This document shows, piece by piece, positions 1 to 9,900 of a stretch of DNA of 12,015 nt; within the stretch, counting starts at the first letter, position 1, and each line of letters opens with the position of its first letter. The DNA comes from Amylostereum areolatum (Eukaryota > Basidiomycota > Agaricomycetes > Russulales > Stereaceae), in NCBI GenBank assembly GCA_012932865.1, contig SAXG01000182.1, positions 1 through 12,015 on the forward strand. The letters run 5' to 3'. The position numbers were made by a program, and so were the translations under genes. The notes beneath the pieces were generated by a model that saw only the letters and a list, made by a program, of their open reading frames with translations, made no database searches and was not told the origin of the DNA.

Positions 1-309
1 GACGCGGTCAGTGGTTCGCTTGTCACAGCAAACCTGGGGCCATCGGCCCTGACGGGGAAATGCGGGGGAAAGGGTGACGGAAAAGAAAAAGATACCTGAC
101 TTGGTTGCACACAAAGGGGGAAGGCGCAGAAGGCATATCCCGATCGAATAATCTCAACCTTTTCCTGGAGTGCGCCTTTCCCCCTTTGTAAAGTGTCGAC
201 TTTCTTCTTTTCCTTCACTCTTTCCCCTCGCCTTTCCCTATCAGGGCTAATAGCCCCAGGTGTGCTGTGTGTGCCCGTTGGCGGGGACTGACCGACCACG
301 CCCATTCAG
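1..309. other. Unresolved sequence upstream of first clear nucleoporin exon
   Basis: No confident coding exon is seen here. The first recognisable nucleoporin exon opens after a 3' splice site ending at 309, preceded by a branch-like ctgac. A 50-bp intron 260-309 (gtgtgc...attcag) is possible, but the sequence before 260 carries an in-frame stop (tag at 251-253) in the phase needed to join the exon at 310. The true upstream exon may therefore end earlier, for example before gtgacg near 74 or gtaaag at 188. An 18-19 bp inverted repeat sits in the middle. The nucleoporin N-terminus probably lies left of the window. Confidence 0.4.
111..189. repeat. Inverted repeat, 18/19-bp arms with 42-base loop
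   Basis: The left arm 111-128 (acaaagggggaaggcgca) is the reverse complement of the right arm 171-189 except for one extra T in the right arm. The 42 bases between are AT-richer than the flanks. It could be a hairpin, a small foldback (MITE-like) insertion within an intron, or chance purine/pyrimidine symmetry. No target-site duplication was identified. Confidence 0.55.
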
Positions 310-2621
310 AATCACGAAAAGGCGCTCGCCCAGACGCTATACGCGTACGTGCGCGCAGGAAAACTGGACGCCGCCGTCGAGCTCTGCAGGGAGGTCCACC
401 AGCCCTGGCGCGCGGCCAGCATCCGCGGCGCCCTCCTCTTCTCGTGGCGAGCGATAGGTCCGTCCTCCCGTTCTCGTCCACCGGTGGCCGTCTGACCAAG
501 GTGCCAGCCACCGAACCGCGCGACGAAGACGACGAGCAGGAGGAACCGCCCTCTGCAAGGCAACCGCTGGCGGAACCTGTGGAAGACGGCCTGCACGCGT
601 GCCGCCTTGGACGTGCGTCCCCCCCCGCGCATGTCCTCCGCCCGCTTGTTGACGTTCGTTCCCCAGCCCCATCTCCCGGACACGAACGCGCGCTCTAACG
701 CGGCCCTGCCCCCTCCGCCTCCACCGCGGGCGTCCTCGAGGCCGCCTGTCGGACCTGGGAGGACAACATGTGGGCGCAGGTCAGCATCCTCTGCGAAGAC
801 AAGCAAACCGCCACCGTCGCGTCCCTCGGCGGCGGGTTCTGGGAAGCGGCGTCCGTGCCGGGTCGAGACCGCGCTCGACTTGGCCGATGGCGTGGACGAG
901 GAGCGGGAGGAAGAGGCGTGGCGCGCGGAGGTCGAGGAGGCGCTCAGGCGTTGGCCACCGTCGCCGTGGACGATGGGCGCGCTTTCCTCTCTCTTCTTTG
1001 AAGCGGCTTGCTCACGACCGTGTCAGTCTTCCCGCAGACAACGCGTTCCACATGTCCAGCTCCACATCATCTTAGACCGCACGGACGCCCTGCTGGATGA
1101 CTTTGCCGTCCGTCTACGAGATGGGTTGTACGACCCGACGTCCTCTGAGTACGCCTCCTCCCCGTTGCTTCTTACTCTCTCCCCCAGCTTCCAACCGTGC
1201 GCGACAGATACCCCACCATGACGCGCTTCTTCTCGCGCACCTCTGCCTCTTCCTCCAAATGATCGACATCCAGGTCTCCCCGCGCCACCCAAATCATCCT
1301 CGAAGCCTACCTCCAAGTCCTCGAGGTCTGCGCCCCAATCCGTTCGCTTTTCCCGCGTCCTCCTTCGCTCACTGTTTCACTTACAGGCCGCGGGCCAGCG
1401 GGACCTCATCGCGATGTACGCCGGCGCGCTCGGCGACAACGCCGTGGAGCGGTACGCGCTCTTCCTGACCTCCCTCGAGCTCTCCGCCGACGTCGCCGAG
1501 CGGCGTCTGGCCCTGACGCGCGCGCGCGAGCACGGGCTCGACGTCGAGCGCGTCGCGGTCGTGACCGCCGAGCGCACGATCGAGCACGCGTTCGCACTGC
1601 TCCCGCCCGCGCTCAAGGGGCTCGCTCCCGCGCATCGCCGCGGCAAGGACGAGCACCGAGCGCGGCTCCCGAGACGCTGCTGCTTCGGTCGATCGAGTGG
1701 ACGGTGTTCGGGAGGGCACGTACGCGACCGCGCTCGAGCAGACGAACGTCATCCTCCGGTTCTTCCTCGGTAAGGCCCCCGCCCCCGCCTCCCGCCGTTC
1801 GTTCCGCGTGCGCTGACGGCCGTGTGCATTCTCCAAGCGTCCGGGCGCGTCCAAGTGGCCCGTCTGCTCTTGCGGATGCTGCCGCCCGAGCTCGCGGCCA
1901 TCCAGGAGCCGGAGGAGCGCGCGACGGAGTACCACCAGTACCGGCAGTTTTTCGATATCTGGGAGGGCATGGAACGGGCGCTGGAGACGCGCGCGCGCTG
2001 GAGGCGCCGCAGATGACGCGGGACACGCGCGCGCAGTGGCTGGCGGATTACAGGGTGCGGGCATCGTGTTCTCCTCTACTCATGTGCCCTTCTGACGCGG
2101 AGGGCGAGCAGGGTTGCGTCGCTACGCGAGGGAGAAGATCGTGAAGCTGCTCACGACGGACTGGCTGATCCCGGACTCGGAGGACGCCGCGCCGCGTACG
2201 TGTTCCCCGCTTTTCTTCTCCGTCTCGTCGCCCCCGTCTGACCCCGCGACCGTCCCGCAGACGAACGCCGGTTGCGCGAGATGCGGCGCATCCGCCAGCT
2301 CTACGTCCCCGAGTTCATCTTCCGCCTACACGCGCTCCTCCTCGACTCCCGCGCACACCCCGAGTACGTCGCGCCCCCTCTTCCCCTTCCTCGCCTCGTC
2401 CTCCGCCCACCGCTCACCCCCCTTTCTGCCTTGCTTCCAGAAACGTCAAGCACGCGCTCCTTCTGGCCAACGTCGTCGCGGACTCCCGGTACCGGCTCTA
2501 CGAAGACTTCTCCGGCCCTGGCGGACGAAGGCTGGGCGAGTATCTGGACAGGGTGCGCGGGGCGGTGTGCGCGGGGCTGGAGGGGGGTGGCTCGGATCCT
2601 TTGAGGGCTGCTTCGGTGTGA
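310..2621 (+). CDS. NUP84: Nup84/Nup107-family nucleoporin, C-terminal part, 5' end missing, many frameshifts
   Basis: This is a structural subunit of the Y-complex (Nup84/Nup107 complex) that scaffolds the nuclear pore. Diagnostic stretches are LYAYVRAGKLDAAVELC then HQPWRAASIRGALLF (310-457), GNRWRNLWKTACTRAALD (559-612), GVLEAACRTWEDNMWAQV (~727-780), HIILDRTDALLDDFAVRL, MYAGALGDNAVERYALFL (from ~1414), ERATEYHQYRQFF, and HALLLANVVADSRYRLYEDF before the stop at 2619-2621. Supported introns are 458-507, 613-666, a possible GC-AG intron 977-1037, 1149-1187, 1326-1386, 1770-1837, 2055-2111, 2196-2260 and 2364-2440. Joining the exons needs about 11 frame changes (near 558, 708, 866, 954, 1196, 1226, 1283, 1668, 1712, 1996 and 2112), all but one consistent with a missing base. 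No single ORF covers it. The family is clear to me; whether the locus is functional is not decided by this sequence. The N-terminal part of the protein is outside the window. Confidence 0.85.
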
Positions 2622-3850
2622 ACGCGGCGCGGCTGGGGGTGTACGACGATACGATTGCTGTTACCTGTACTTTGCTCTCATGCGGCTCCGTATTCTATGT
2701 AACCAAGTGAGGAGGATAGACGGTCGGGGTGACCCCTGGCTCGAGACTGCATATGCATGCACCAACTCAACCGCGATTCTTCTTCTGTAGCCAGTTATTC
2801 AAGTTATCTAACACCAACTCCATATTGACACACTGGCACGCAGTATCGTAAGTGTGTGCACATCCATGTTTGACCTTTACAATCGCGAAATCCTCCTCCG
2901 TCCATCTCCCACCGACAGCTGAGTCCCCATGATCAGCTACGCACGTCGAGCTACGGGCGCTGGGCCTCGCCGGGGGTTCAGAGAGGCGATCGGGCGCTGT
3001 GATATGTTCCTTGCGTACGCCCGGGGGGGGGGGGGGGGGGGGGTGGGGGGGGGGGGGCTTTCCACCACGTCAAAAATTCTTTCGAGAGGTCGACGGATGT
3101 CGATATGCGCGCATCGCTCACTGCTCTGCGCTGCATGTCGATCGATCGACGCTCGGGGCCCTGATTCATGTCATCGAGCGTCCAACCGTGCAAGCCGCTC
3201 GGTTTCAACATGACTGCGCAAGGACGGCGGAGCAGCGAGCGCTGCATTCGTCCGTTTTAGGGAGGCGTTCCGCCCGCCGCCCGCCCTCCGCTTTCCTCGA
3301 GGGCTGAGGCGCGTTCCTTCGATTCTTCAAAGACGGTGGCCAGGTCGGCTTGTCAACGGTCAAGCCTCAGCGGCACGTTGCGTCCATCCGCATTGACCTG
3401 CAGGTCGCGTATAATGAACCGTCATGCCTCGCTCGTGTCGACCCCGAACTTAGTATGTCTTGCTGCTCCAAGCTCAACATACTTACCGTCGGTGGATTGG
3501 GCCGGCATTCGGTGCTCGATCCGCGGGCGCACTCTGAGAATTATCGACGACCCAAGCTTTTCGTGAACGGCATGTATCCACGGGGGTCAAGGACGAGCAC
3601 AAGTGAGAGTCAACGCGGCCTACAGCTTGAGGCGCAAGCGGGATTGCCGTATATGAACTGCTTTCATACAAAATCAACAAAACACAACCATTTGGGACCA
3701 AATACGGGACAATAATGAATGGCGGCGCGGGCGCTTCGTGATTGTATTGTCTGTTTCTGGCCACGAAGGCGGAACAATAGGCCTCGAGGCTTTCATTGAC
3801 CACAAGCCCTTGTCTTTCCTATGGCCCCCTCCTTTCGTCGCGCCGAGGTC
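2622..3850. other. Intergenic region without a supported gene
   Basis: It lies between the nucleoporin stop and the LPMO TATA box. Open frames of 60-120 codons occur on both strands (for example 3336-3715) but overlap in several frames. They lack recognisable motifs and convincing splice structure, so I do not call them genes. It holds the G-run at 3023-3057 and probably the nucleoporin 3' UTR and the LPMO promoter. No clear AATAAA was noticed just after 2621. Confidence 0.6.
3023..3057 (+). repeat. Long poly-G tract (G21-T-G13)
   Basis: Thirty-four G residues are interrupted by a single T at 3044. The tract can form G-quadruplexes on the + strand and is a likely site of slippage and sequencing length error. 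It lies in intergenic DNA about 400 bp past the nucleoporin stop. Confidence 0.95.
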
Positions 3851-3857
3851 TATATAA
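3851..3857 (+). promoter_or_regulatory. TATA box of the LPMO gene
   Basis: TATATAA stands 154 bases upstream of the LPMO ATG at 4011. It is followed by a pyrimidine-rich stretch (roughly 3860-4005) typical of fungal transcription start regions. TATA boxes are common in strongly induced secreted-enzyme genes of fungi. The transcription start was not determined. Confidence 0.7.
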
Positions 3858-4010
3858 CCCTCCGGGGGCTCCTTTCGGATTCCTCCCCACTCTTGACGAG
3901 CTCCCGTTTCCTGTTCTCCAGTTTGACGCATTGCCCACACACTCTCGCTCTGCCTCTGCACACATTCTCTCTAACTGCATCCACGCTCTCAACCAGCTAT
4001 ACATCCTGCA

Positions 4011-5155
4011 ATGCAACTCATCGCGCTTCTCCCGCTCCTGCTCACACTTCTCCCCGGCGCCGCCCCCACGGCTTCATCGGGGCCATCACCGTCGACGGCA
4101 AGTACAAGGGCTTCGAGCCCGGCGCGTCCTCCAAGGCGGCTCTGCCATCCGACAGTGGACACGATCGATCCGCTGAAGGGGCGACGAACAAGAACCTCGG
4201 GTGCGGTCGAACGCGAAGAACGCGAAGCTGCAGGCGACGGCGAAGCCGGGGAGCAAGATCGACGTCGCGTGGACGGACGCGGGCGGCCAGGCGGTGCGTT
4301 TGGATGCGTGTGGGCGGTTGTGTATGTGGGCGGCGTGTGCTTATGTTGATCTGTTGCAGTGGCCACACAACATCGGGCCCGTGCTGACGTACATGGGCGG
4401 AGTGCACGGGCACGGCGGACTGCACGACGTTCGACACGGCGAACGCGCAGTGGTTCAAGATCGACGAGGTCGGCCTCAAGTCGGACGGCGCGACGGGTTC
4501 CAGCAGGATTTCCGTGCGTGCCCTTCCCCCTCTTCGCCTTGTGCTGGCTTTGGCTGACGCGGGCGCGCGCGCGGGCTGTGTGCAGAGGACGGCAAGACGC
4601 TGCCAGTGACGCTGCCGGCGGACCTCAAGGCGGGCAACTACCTGTTCCGGTCGGAGATCATCGCGCTGCATCTGGCGGACAAGAAGGGCGGGGCGGAGTT
4701 CTACCCCGGGTGCGCACAGCTGCAGGTGACGGGCGACGGTGCGGGCGTGCCCGCGTCGACGGTGGCGCTCCCTGGCGCGTACTCGGACACGGACGCGGGC
4801 ATCTTGGACCCTAGCGTGCGTTCTTCCGTGTTTTCCTGCGCCGGCGGCGACTCGTGCTGACGCTCGACGGGGACAGGTGTTTGACCAGGGCGCGAAGTAC
4901 ACGTTCCCGGGCCCCGCGCTGTCGAACCTCGTGGCTTCAACTGCGAACGCGACGTCGTCTGGGTCGCCGTCCGCGAAGAAGGCGGCCTCGGCGTCCGCGA
5001 AGAAGGCGGCCTCGGCGTCGTCGTCCGCCTCTGCGACCGCCTCTGCGTCGTCTGCGCCGGCGTCTTCGACCGGGGCGTCCAAGCAGTGCCGGAGCAAGAA
5101 GCGCGAGCCCCGCGCGCAGAGCAGCCGCCGCCGTTTCGCCCGCGATCGCACCTGA
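4011..5155 (+). CDS. AA9 family lytic polysaccharide monooxygenase (former GH61), secreted
   Basis: This is a copper enzyme that oxidatively cleaves cellulose or related glucans outside the cell. Exons are 4011-4293, 4360-4513, 4586-4815 and 4877-5155, with GT-AG introns between. A hydrophobic signal peptide (MQLIALLPLLLTLLPGAA) ends just before His (codon 4067-4069), the expected N-terminal histidine-brace residue, followed by GFIGAITVDGKYKG. The second brace His is in WPHNIGPVLTYM (4366-4368). Conserved core blocks follow: AECTGTADCTTFD, QWFKIDEVGL, GNYLFRSEIIALH and EFYPGCAQLQVTG. The axial Tyr is at 4702-4704; the usual Gln two residues before it appears as Glu (4696-4698). After PGPALSNL comes an Ala/Ser/Lys-rich linker and a very basic end (CRSKKREPRAQSS and on), with no cellulose-binding module. 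About seven frame changes are needed (near 4065, 4141, 4155, 4178, 4206, 4392 and 4497), six of them like a lost base. Family assignment is firm; substrate is unknown. Confidence 0.93.
4969..5014 (+). repeat. 24-bp tandem repeat encoding SAKKAASA in the LPMO tail
   Basis: Two consecutive copies of tccgcgaagaaggcggcctc are joined by ggcg and encode SAKKAASA twice. They are followed by a run of Ser and Ala codons. This is low-complexity linker sequence after the LPMO catalytic domain. Confidence 0.85.
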
Positions 5156-5797
5156 TGCGTCGACGCTCTTCTCCTTGCATTCCCATCCCCGACCCGGCGT
5201 CGTTTCCGCTATCCTTATTCCACTCTCTTTTTTTCATCCTCTTGGGCTGCCAGTGGTCACTGTATCCATATCCCCGTCTCTCTCTCTCCTCTCGCGACCT
5301 CGGCCTTGCCGTCGTTCGCACCTGCTTACTGTCACAACGTGTTTTCCCCTTTGTCTCTCACTCATAACGCCCCGCTGTAGCCATGACGCTAGACGCCTCG
5401 TTCTCGTACGGTAGAGCTGTATACGTATCTCCCTAATCGCGCTGTAGCATCTGGGCATGTGGCCCGAGGGCACGCGTTGGTTCCGTTTGTAGCTTGCATA
5501 CAGGAATTCAATATTCAATCATAGTTGTCTTTCCCTTGACATCGCCCTCGAGGTGCTCCATCGAAATTAGGGGGGTTCCCAGTAGCGCTGAACGAGCAGA
5601 TTATTGCTCTGATGAACGGCCAGATGAATTCGCTCAGCTTGGCTCGCGATCGCTGAACTGGCTACTTGCCGCGTCTCCGGATGGGAAATTTTAAACCCCG
5701 CTATCGGTGCCTTCCGTGTACAGTGCAGTGCGGCTGCAGCCTGCAACAATTATATTATATTTTTTCCCCTTTCTCTTTGCACTCCCACCATCATACC
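5156..5797. other. Intergenic region: LPMO 3' flank and promoter of next gene
   Basis: Directly after the LPMO stop the sequence is pyrimidine-rich (to about 5370), a likely 3' UTR. The rest shows no convincing exon. Just before the next ATG is an AT-rich TATATTATATTTTTT (5751-5765) followed by a C/T-rich stretch, a plausible core promoter for the gene starting at 5798. Small overlapping open frames here were not called. Confidence 0.5.
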
Positions 5798-6858
5798 ATG
5801 TCAGACGGAGCAGCGACAGCTCTCCAACGGGATTATATAGGTTTATTTAGCCCAGTTTCAATGCAGAGACGGAGGCACCGTGCGACAATGGCTCCGATGA
5901 CGTAATGTCAATTGATGGCTTTGAGTCTTCGACGTCATCGGGTACTACCGAGCAGTCCTCCACTTCCACTTGGACGGTCGGCCGTCCCAGAGTATGACGC
6001 AATGGGAAATTTGATGCAAGCAGGAAATAACTGACTTTGATCGGAAGTTACTCCTGCAATTATCGGAGGCGACGAGGTCTCCGTCCAGGGCAAGCGCCGT
6101 CCCGCCCTCCTTCTCTTTTGGATGTCGCGCTTCGCGCCCTCTTCCCTTTCCTGTACGTGTAAGTACATTGTACGCAGCTTGGCGCTTTTCTACCTCAAAT
6201 ATGTCCGTCCCCCGGTTGCTAACGCGCATTTGCACCCGTTCTACAAGCGTCCGCTGCAATATGCGATCGACACCCGCAGCCCGTGCATCGCATGACTTCT
6301 ACGCCAAAATGTGTAGGTGAGTAATGCGATCCCCTTCACCGACCGTTTCAGCAAAAATATACACGAATGAGGCTCTTTCTAGCGTCGCTGCCAAGCCATG
6401 CTGTGCATTTTTGCATTGAACCATGGACTTGTACGGCAGCGCAACAAAGTCAAAATTGTAAGTGCCGCGCTCACTAACGTAACGCTAATCGTCCGCGTCC
6501 CTTAGGGATATTCAAACGAACGACGACAACAACACCCCCGTGCCCGAAGTTCGTACTCAGATTTTGTCTGTCATGTGCTGGTGGCGAAGGTACGCTCGCT
6601 GTCGCCGATCTATGTGTACTTTGTCCCTGTAACGGAATGTTGACACGGACTTGCAGGTACAGTGAACAGCGGAGATCGCACAACGAGGCTGGTGCCATGG
6701 AGCTGTCAATGTACAAGGTCAACAAGGTCAGAAATATTGCCAACGCTTGACCCCCCCCCCCCCCCCCCCCCCCAGAAAACACATCCATCCTATGCCCAAA
6801 TTATTTCACCTCAACAACTTTTCGCCTTCTCTCTATACCGTGCTCAGTACTGCCGGCG
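5798..6858 (+). CDS. Probable 5' exons of the MULE gene (or a separate unrecognised gene)
   Basis: The proposed start is ATG at 5798 (MSDGAATALQRDYIG), after a TATA-like and pyrimidine-rich leader. One frame change leads into an acidic Ser/Thr-rich stretch (SDDVMSIDGFESSTSSGTTE, ~5890-5960). Next come well-formed introns 6317-6382, 6458-6505, 6590-6656, 6727-6775 and 6859-6910, with exons at ~6020-6316, 6383-6457, 6506-6589, 6657-6726 and 6776-6858. Plausible peptides are RRCQAMLCIFALNHGLVRQ, VRTQILSVMC, HNEAGAMELSMYKVNK and SPQQLFAFSLYRAQYCRR. Two frames stay open over several exons, so the exact protein is ambiguous. I do not recognise a domain. The intron chain runs on into the exon at 6911, which favours one long MULE gene, but a separate gene cannot be excluded. 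Confidence 0.4.
6751..6773 (+). repeat. Poly-C tract (C23) at an intron 3' end
   Basis: Twenty-three C residues directly follow the branch-like sequence gcttga(c) and run into an AG at 6774-6775. The tract would form the entire polypyrimidine tract of the proposed intron 6727-6775. Its length is likely unstable in the genome and unreliable in the assembly. Confidence 0.9.
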
Positions 6859-6910
6859 GTGCGTTTAACTCGTCATCTCTTTTCCCACCCTCCTTAACTC
6901 TGTCGTCTAG

Positions 6911-9900
6911 AGCTCTCCCAAGATCAGCGTTCCACGTTCGGAGTCTACGCGGGATCATGCCAGTCTTCGAGGATGGGATGAAAGGCGTCTCGAAGTCAAG
7001 GTGTGTACTACATTGTCTACCGCCTGATCGTTGTTCTGACCTAACTACTATGCCACCATAGATACACCTTGAGAAGCTTCTCCTTGAGCCAAACCAATGT
7101 GTCGGCATCCAGCGAGCGTACGATGACGGTCGCGTCTATCGACTGGCATTTAGCGGTAGCGAACACAGTCAAGACCAAGCTCTTCGCATTTTGTCCATGC
7201 ACGGCTTGGACAAGGAGGGGAAGGAGGCTCTCGAGAGCAAGTGGAAGGTTGCATGGACAGATGGAGCGAAGGATAGAACTACCCGCCGTTTTCTGTATCA
7301 ATGGTATTCTATCTATAATACATGTTCCATTCAGAACCCTGACTGCTCGTAGTTGTTGCGGTTATAATACTCAAGCTCGTCAGGAGCGTTATGAGAAGAG
7401 TACCAAGTCCGCGCAAGATAAGTGGTCTAGGACAGCACCCTATGACTTCACCATGCCACTCGCTCATGCCGACGTCACCTTCGATGCAACGTCAAATGTC
7501 GTCCTCCGCATCATTGGTTACTTTGAAATAATGATACCTGCCGTGACGCCACAATGGCACGGCCTCCGGCCATTCCGCTTCACGAGAGCGTCGTCGAAAT
7601 AGCTTTGCAACAGCTACTCCAGGGCGCAAGGTATTTATTTGGGAGCTAATTGAATCAATATCTTGTGTGCTCATATGTACATGCTATAGTATATCAACGA
7701 TACAGGAAAGAAACCTACACATGAACGCGCATCAGCTCTACCGAGACCAGCGATCAACCGATCCTCAGAGGGCAAATTTCCGTTTTCTTATCCAAAAGGG
7801 CGACTTCAGCCGATTGTATCGCAAGCATCATAAAGCTTCAGGGATCAACGTCTCCCTGAAGGCGGAAGTCAACGTACATGGCTGGCTGGATCGTTCAAGT
7901 CCATCCTTTATCCCGGACATCGCTGCCTCCGTGTTCCATTACTCCGCACATCGCAATCCCGACCGCTTCAAGCTGTGTATCTGTACTCCAGAGATGGAGG
8001 ACGCAGCATGGCGTTACGTCCACAACGGCCAGCTGGTCCTTGATGGAACATTTGGTCTGTCGACCTCACGTTTGTTAGTGTGGATCGCAATGGGTGTAGA
8101 CGCGAACAATCACGGCGTACCAGTGGCGTTCTTTCTCTTCTCTGCCCGATGACGCTCGTGTCACCCACTCTCACTATAATACGGAGATCCTCACTGAGCT
8201 GCTGGGCAGATGGCGAGATTGGATGTCAAAGCGCGATAAGGGTAAACGTACCTTTGCGCCGAAAACGGCCATCACCGATATGGACCACAAAGAGAGGGGT
8301 GCACTCCTCATTGTCTGGCCATCAATTATGGCTGCTTCTTTGCAAGTTTCACGTTCGTCAGTGCTGGAGAAGCAAGCGTCAAAACCTTTTGGGCAAAATA
8401 GGCGACCCTACCACGAAGGACGAGATGCGACAACGTCTACAGGCATGGGACTAAGGCTCCAACTGTATAGTTTATGTCTAGTGAGATTGGGGTAGCTAGA
8501 TAGTATACTATACTAAACAGTAAACAGACAGTAAACAGACAGTTTAGACAGTTAATGCATCATTACTGAGGTAAAGAAGTCAGTGTAGAGTTTAGTACAC
8601 ATAAGCTCTGAGATAGTCTTAGCCTTTAGTAATGAGCATGCATCAGTACATATGTGGCAAGCATCTGAGAACAAGCACTCAACAGACATCAAGGTAGCAG
8701 GAATTACTAAAAAATCCTGGGCCATGCACATGATGACCAGAAAGTAGTCCTTATGTTCCTGTGTATAGTCATAAGTGCACATAAATAGAACAAATGAATT
8801 ATATATCTTCCACTGTTTTAAGGGTTCCAAAGGTTTTCATATCCCCCCTCATTAGCCTTCTAACAATTGAGTTCTAGGACCTCTGGAAATGTGGAGATGG
8901 GTGCTGAGAATGACAGCTGAGATGGCTGAAAGAATCACCAGAGTTGGGCATGAGTGTAATAGGTGTAGTAGAGGCTGATAGCTTGCACCTGGTAGCACCT
9001 ACGGGCATGTCACACACTGCCACTTTGGATAGGGTTTACTGTCTAGTATACTCACTACTTACTGTCTACAGCTGATGGGGTAGCTAGATAGTAAAACTAT
9101 ACCATATAAACAGTTTATAGACAGTAAATAGACTATAACGTTGGAGCCTTACATGGGACATAATGTGAGTTGGCATTACCGGCATTCATAAACGATGAGG
9201 TGTTACCTGTACGACCCTCAGTCTACTCCAAAGCACAAACTACGAAGACGTGTGCAGATGGCTTGATTCAGAGAAGCGGCTACTTCAAGGAGAGGCCAAA
9301 GAACCATCCGGAAGGCGGCCGCTAATGCCGGGTTGGGCTACGCCGATTACCTGTCAAAACATTGGATGTCACGACCTATGTGGTCAGGATGGTCTCAGTA
9401 CGGTCGGAACAAGGCAGCTGCACACCTGAAGATAGCGGTTGAGGGGGTAATTCCGACCACGAACCACCTCGAGTCTTTCAATGGCAAGCTAAAAGGGAAA
9501 TACATTCCCCAGTGGCAACGGTCCGGGGCACGGTTACGATTCGACGTGCTTATCTTCCGCCTTATCCGAGACATCGCTCCTAGGATATTCGCCCAGCTAA
9601 GACAGCAGAACGGGTACGAAACCTGGCGCATTCAGAGATTCCCAGGGTTAAAGCAAAGTCGAGACACAAACCTCCCGAAGAGCCCTCCACCTCCACATTG
9701 CAGATGCCCTTGGCATGGTTCGCTCCTGATGCGCACCGCGATAGGGATGCACAGGCTATCCTGGAAACCCATAGGCTTGTTCCCATCCAAAGCTCGCGAG
9801 CGTACGAATCCTGGGCTACATGTGCCACGTCGGGGAGCTTCCCTCAAACCCGGATCACCGTCGGTACCACCACTTGACGCTGCACGCGAGCGGTGCGGGG

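Larger units (their letters stand above)
8452..9151 (-). mobile_element. Non-autonomous hAT element, 700 bp, nested in the MULE exon
   Basis: The ends are 12-bp perfect terminal inverted repeats: TAAGGCTCCAAC at 8452-8463 and GTTGGAGCCTTA at 9140-9151. They are bounded by an identical 8-bp target-site duplication CATGGGAC (8444-8451 and 9152-9159). An 8-bp duplication is the hAT hallmark. Subterminal sequences are rich in AGACAGTAAAC/TTTACTGTCTA motifs, and a 17-bp ggggtagctagatagta occurs near both ends in the same orientation. Inside is only the C-terminal dimerisation part of a hAT transposase on the reverse strand. It looks like an internally deleted copy needing transposase from elsewhere. 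Base composition is AT-richer than the host exon. Confidence 0.93.

Noticed and set aside
1381..2064. 227-codon reverse-strand open frame opposite the nucleoporin
   Set aside because: Shadow of GC-rich coding DNA; the forward strand has the recognisable Nup84/Nup107 motifs and introns.
2929..3307. Open frames spanning the G-run, encoding poly-Gly or poly-Pro
   Set aside because: Their length and composition come from the homopolymer; all frames are open for the same reason and no family is recognisable.
3336..3803. Overlapping forward and reverse open frames of 76-121 codons
   Set aside because: Three overlapping frames with ordinary composition, no domain, no supported start or introns, in a likely promoter region.
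4042..5321. Long reverse-strand open frames antisense to the LPMO (369 and 206 codons)
   Set aside because: GC-rich shadow frames opposite a clear AA9 gene; Arg/Ala-rich with no motif.
5935..6259. Two overlapping reverse-strand open frames of 77 and 104 codons
   Set aside because: No motifs or splice context. They are antisense to forward-strand sequence that fits the exon chain with canonical introns.
6198..6316. Arg-rich short frame starting MSVPRLLTRICTRSTSVR that resembles a mitochondrial presequence
   Set aside because: The region is also open in another frame and fits a MULE 5' exon. The resemblance rests on composition alone.
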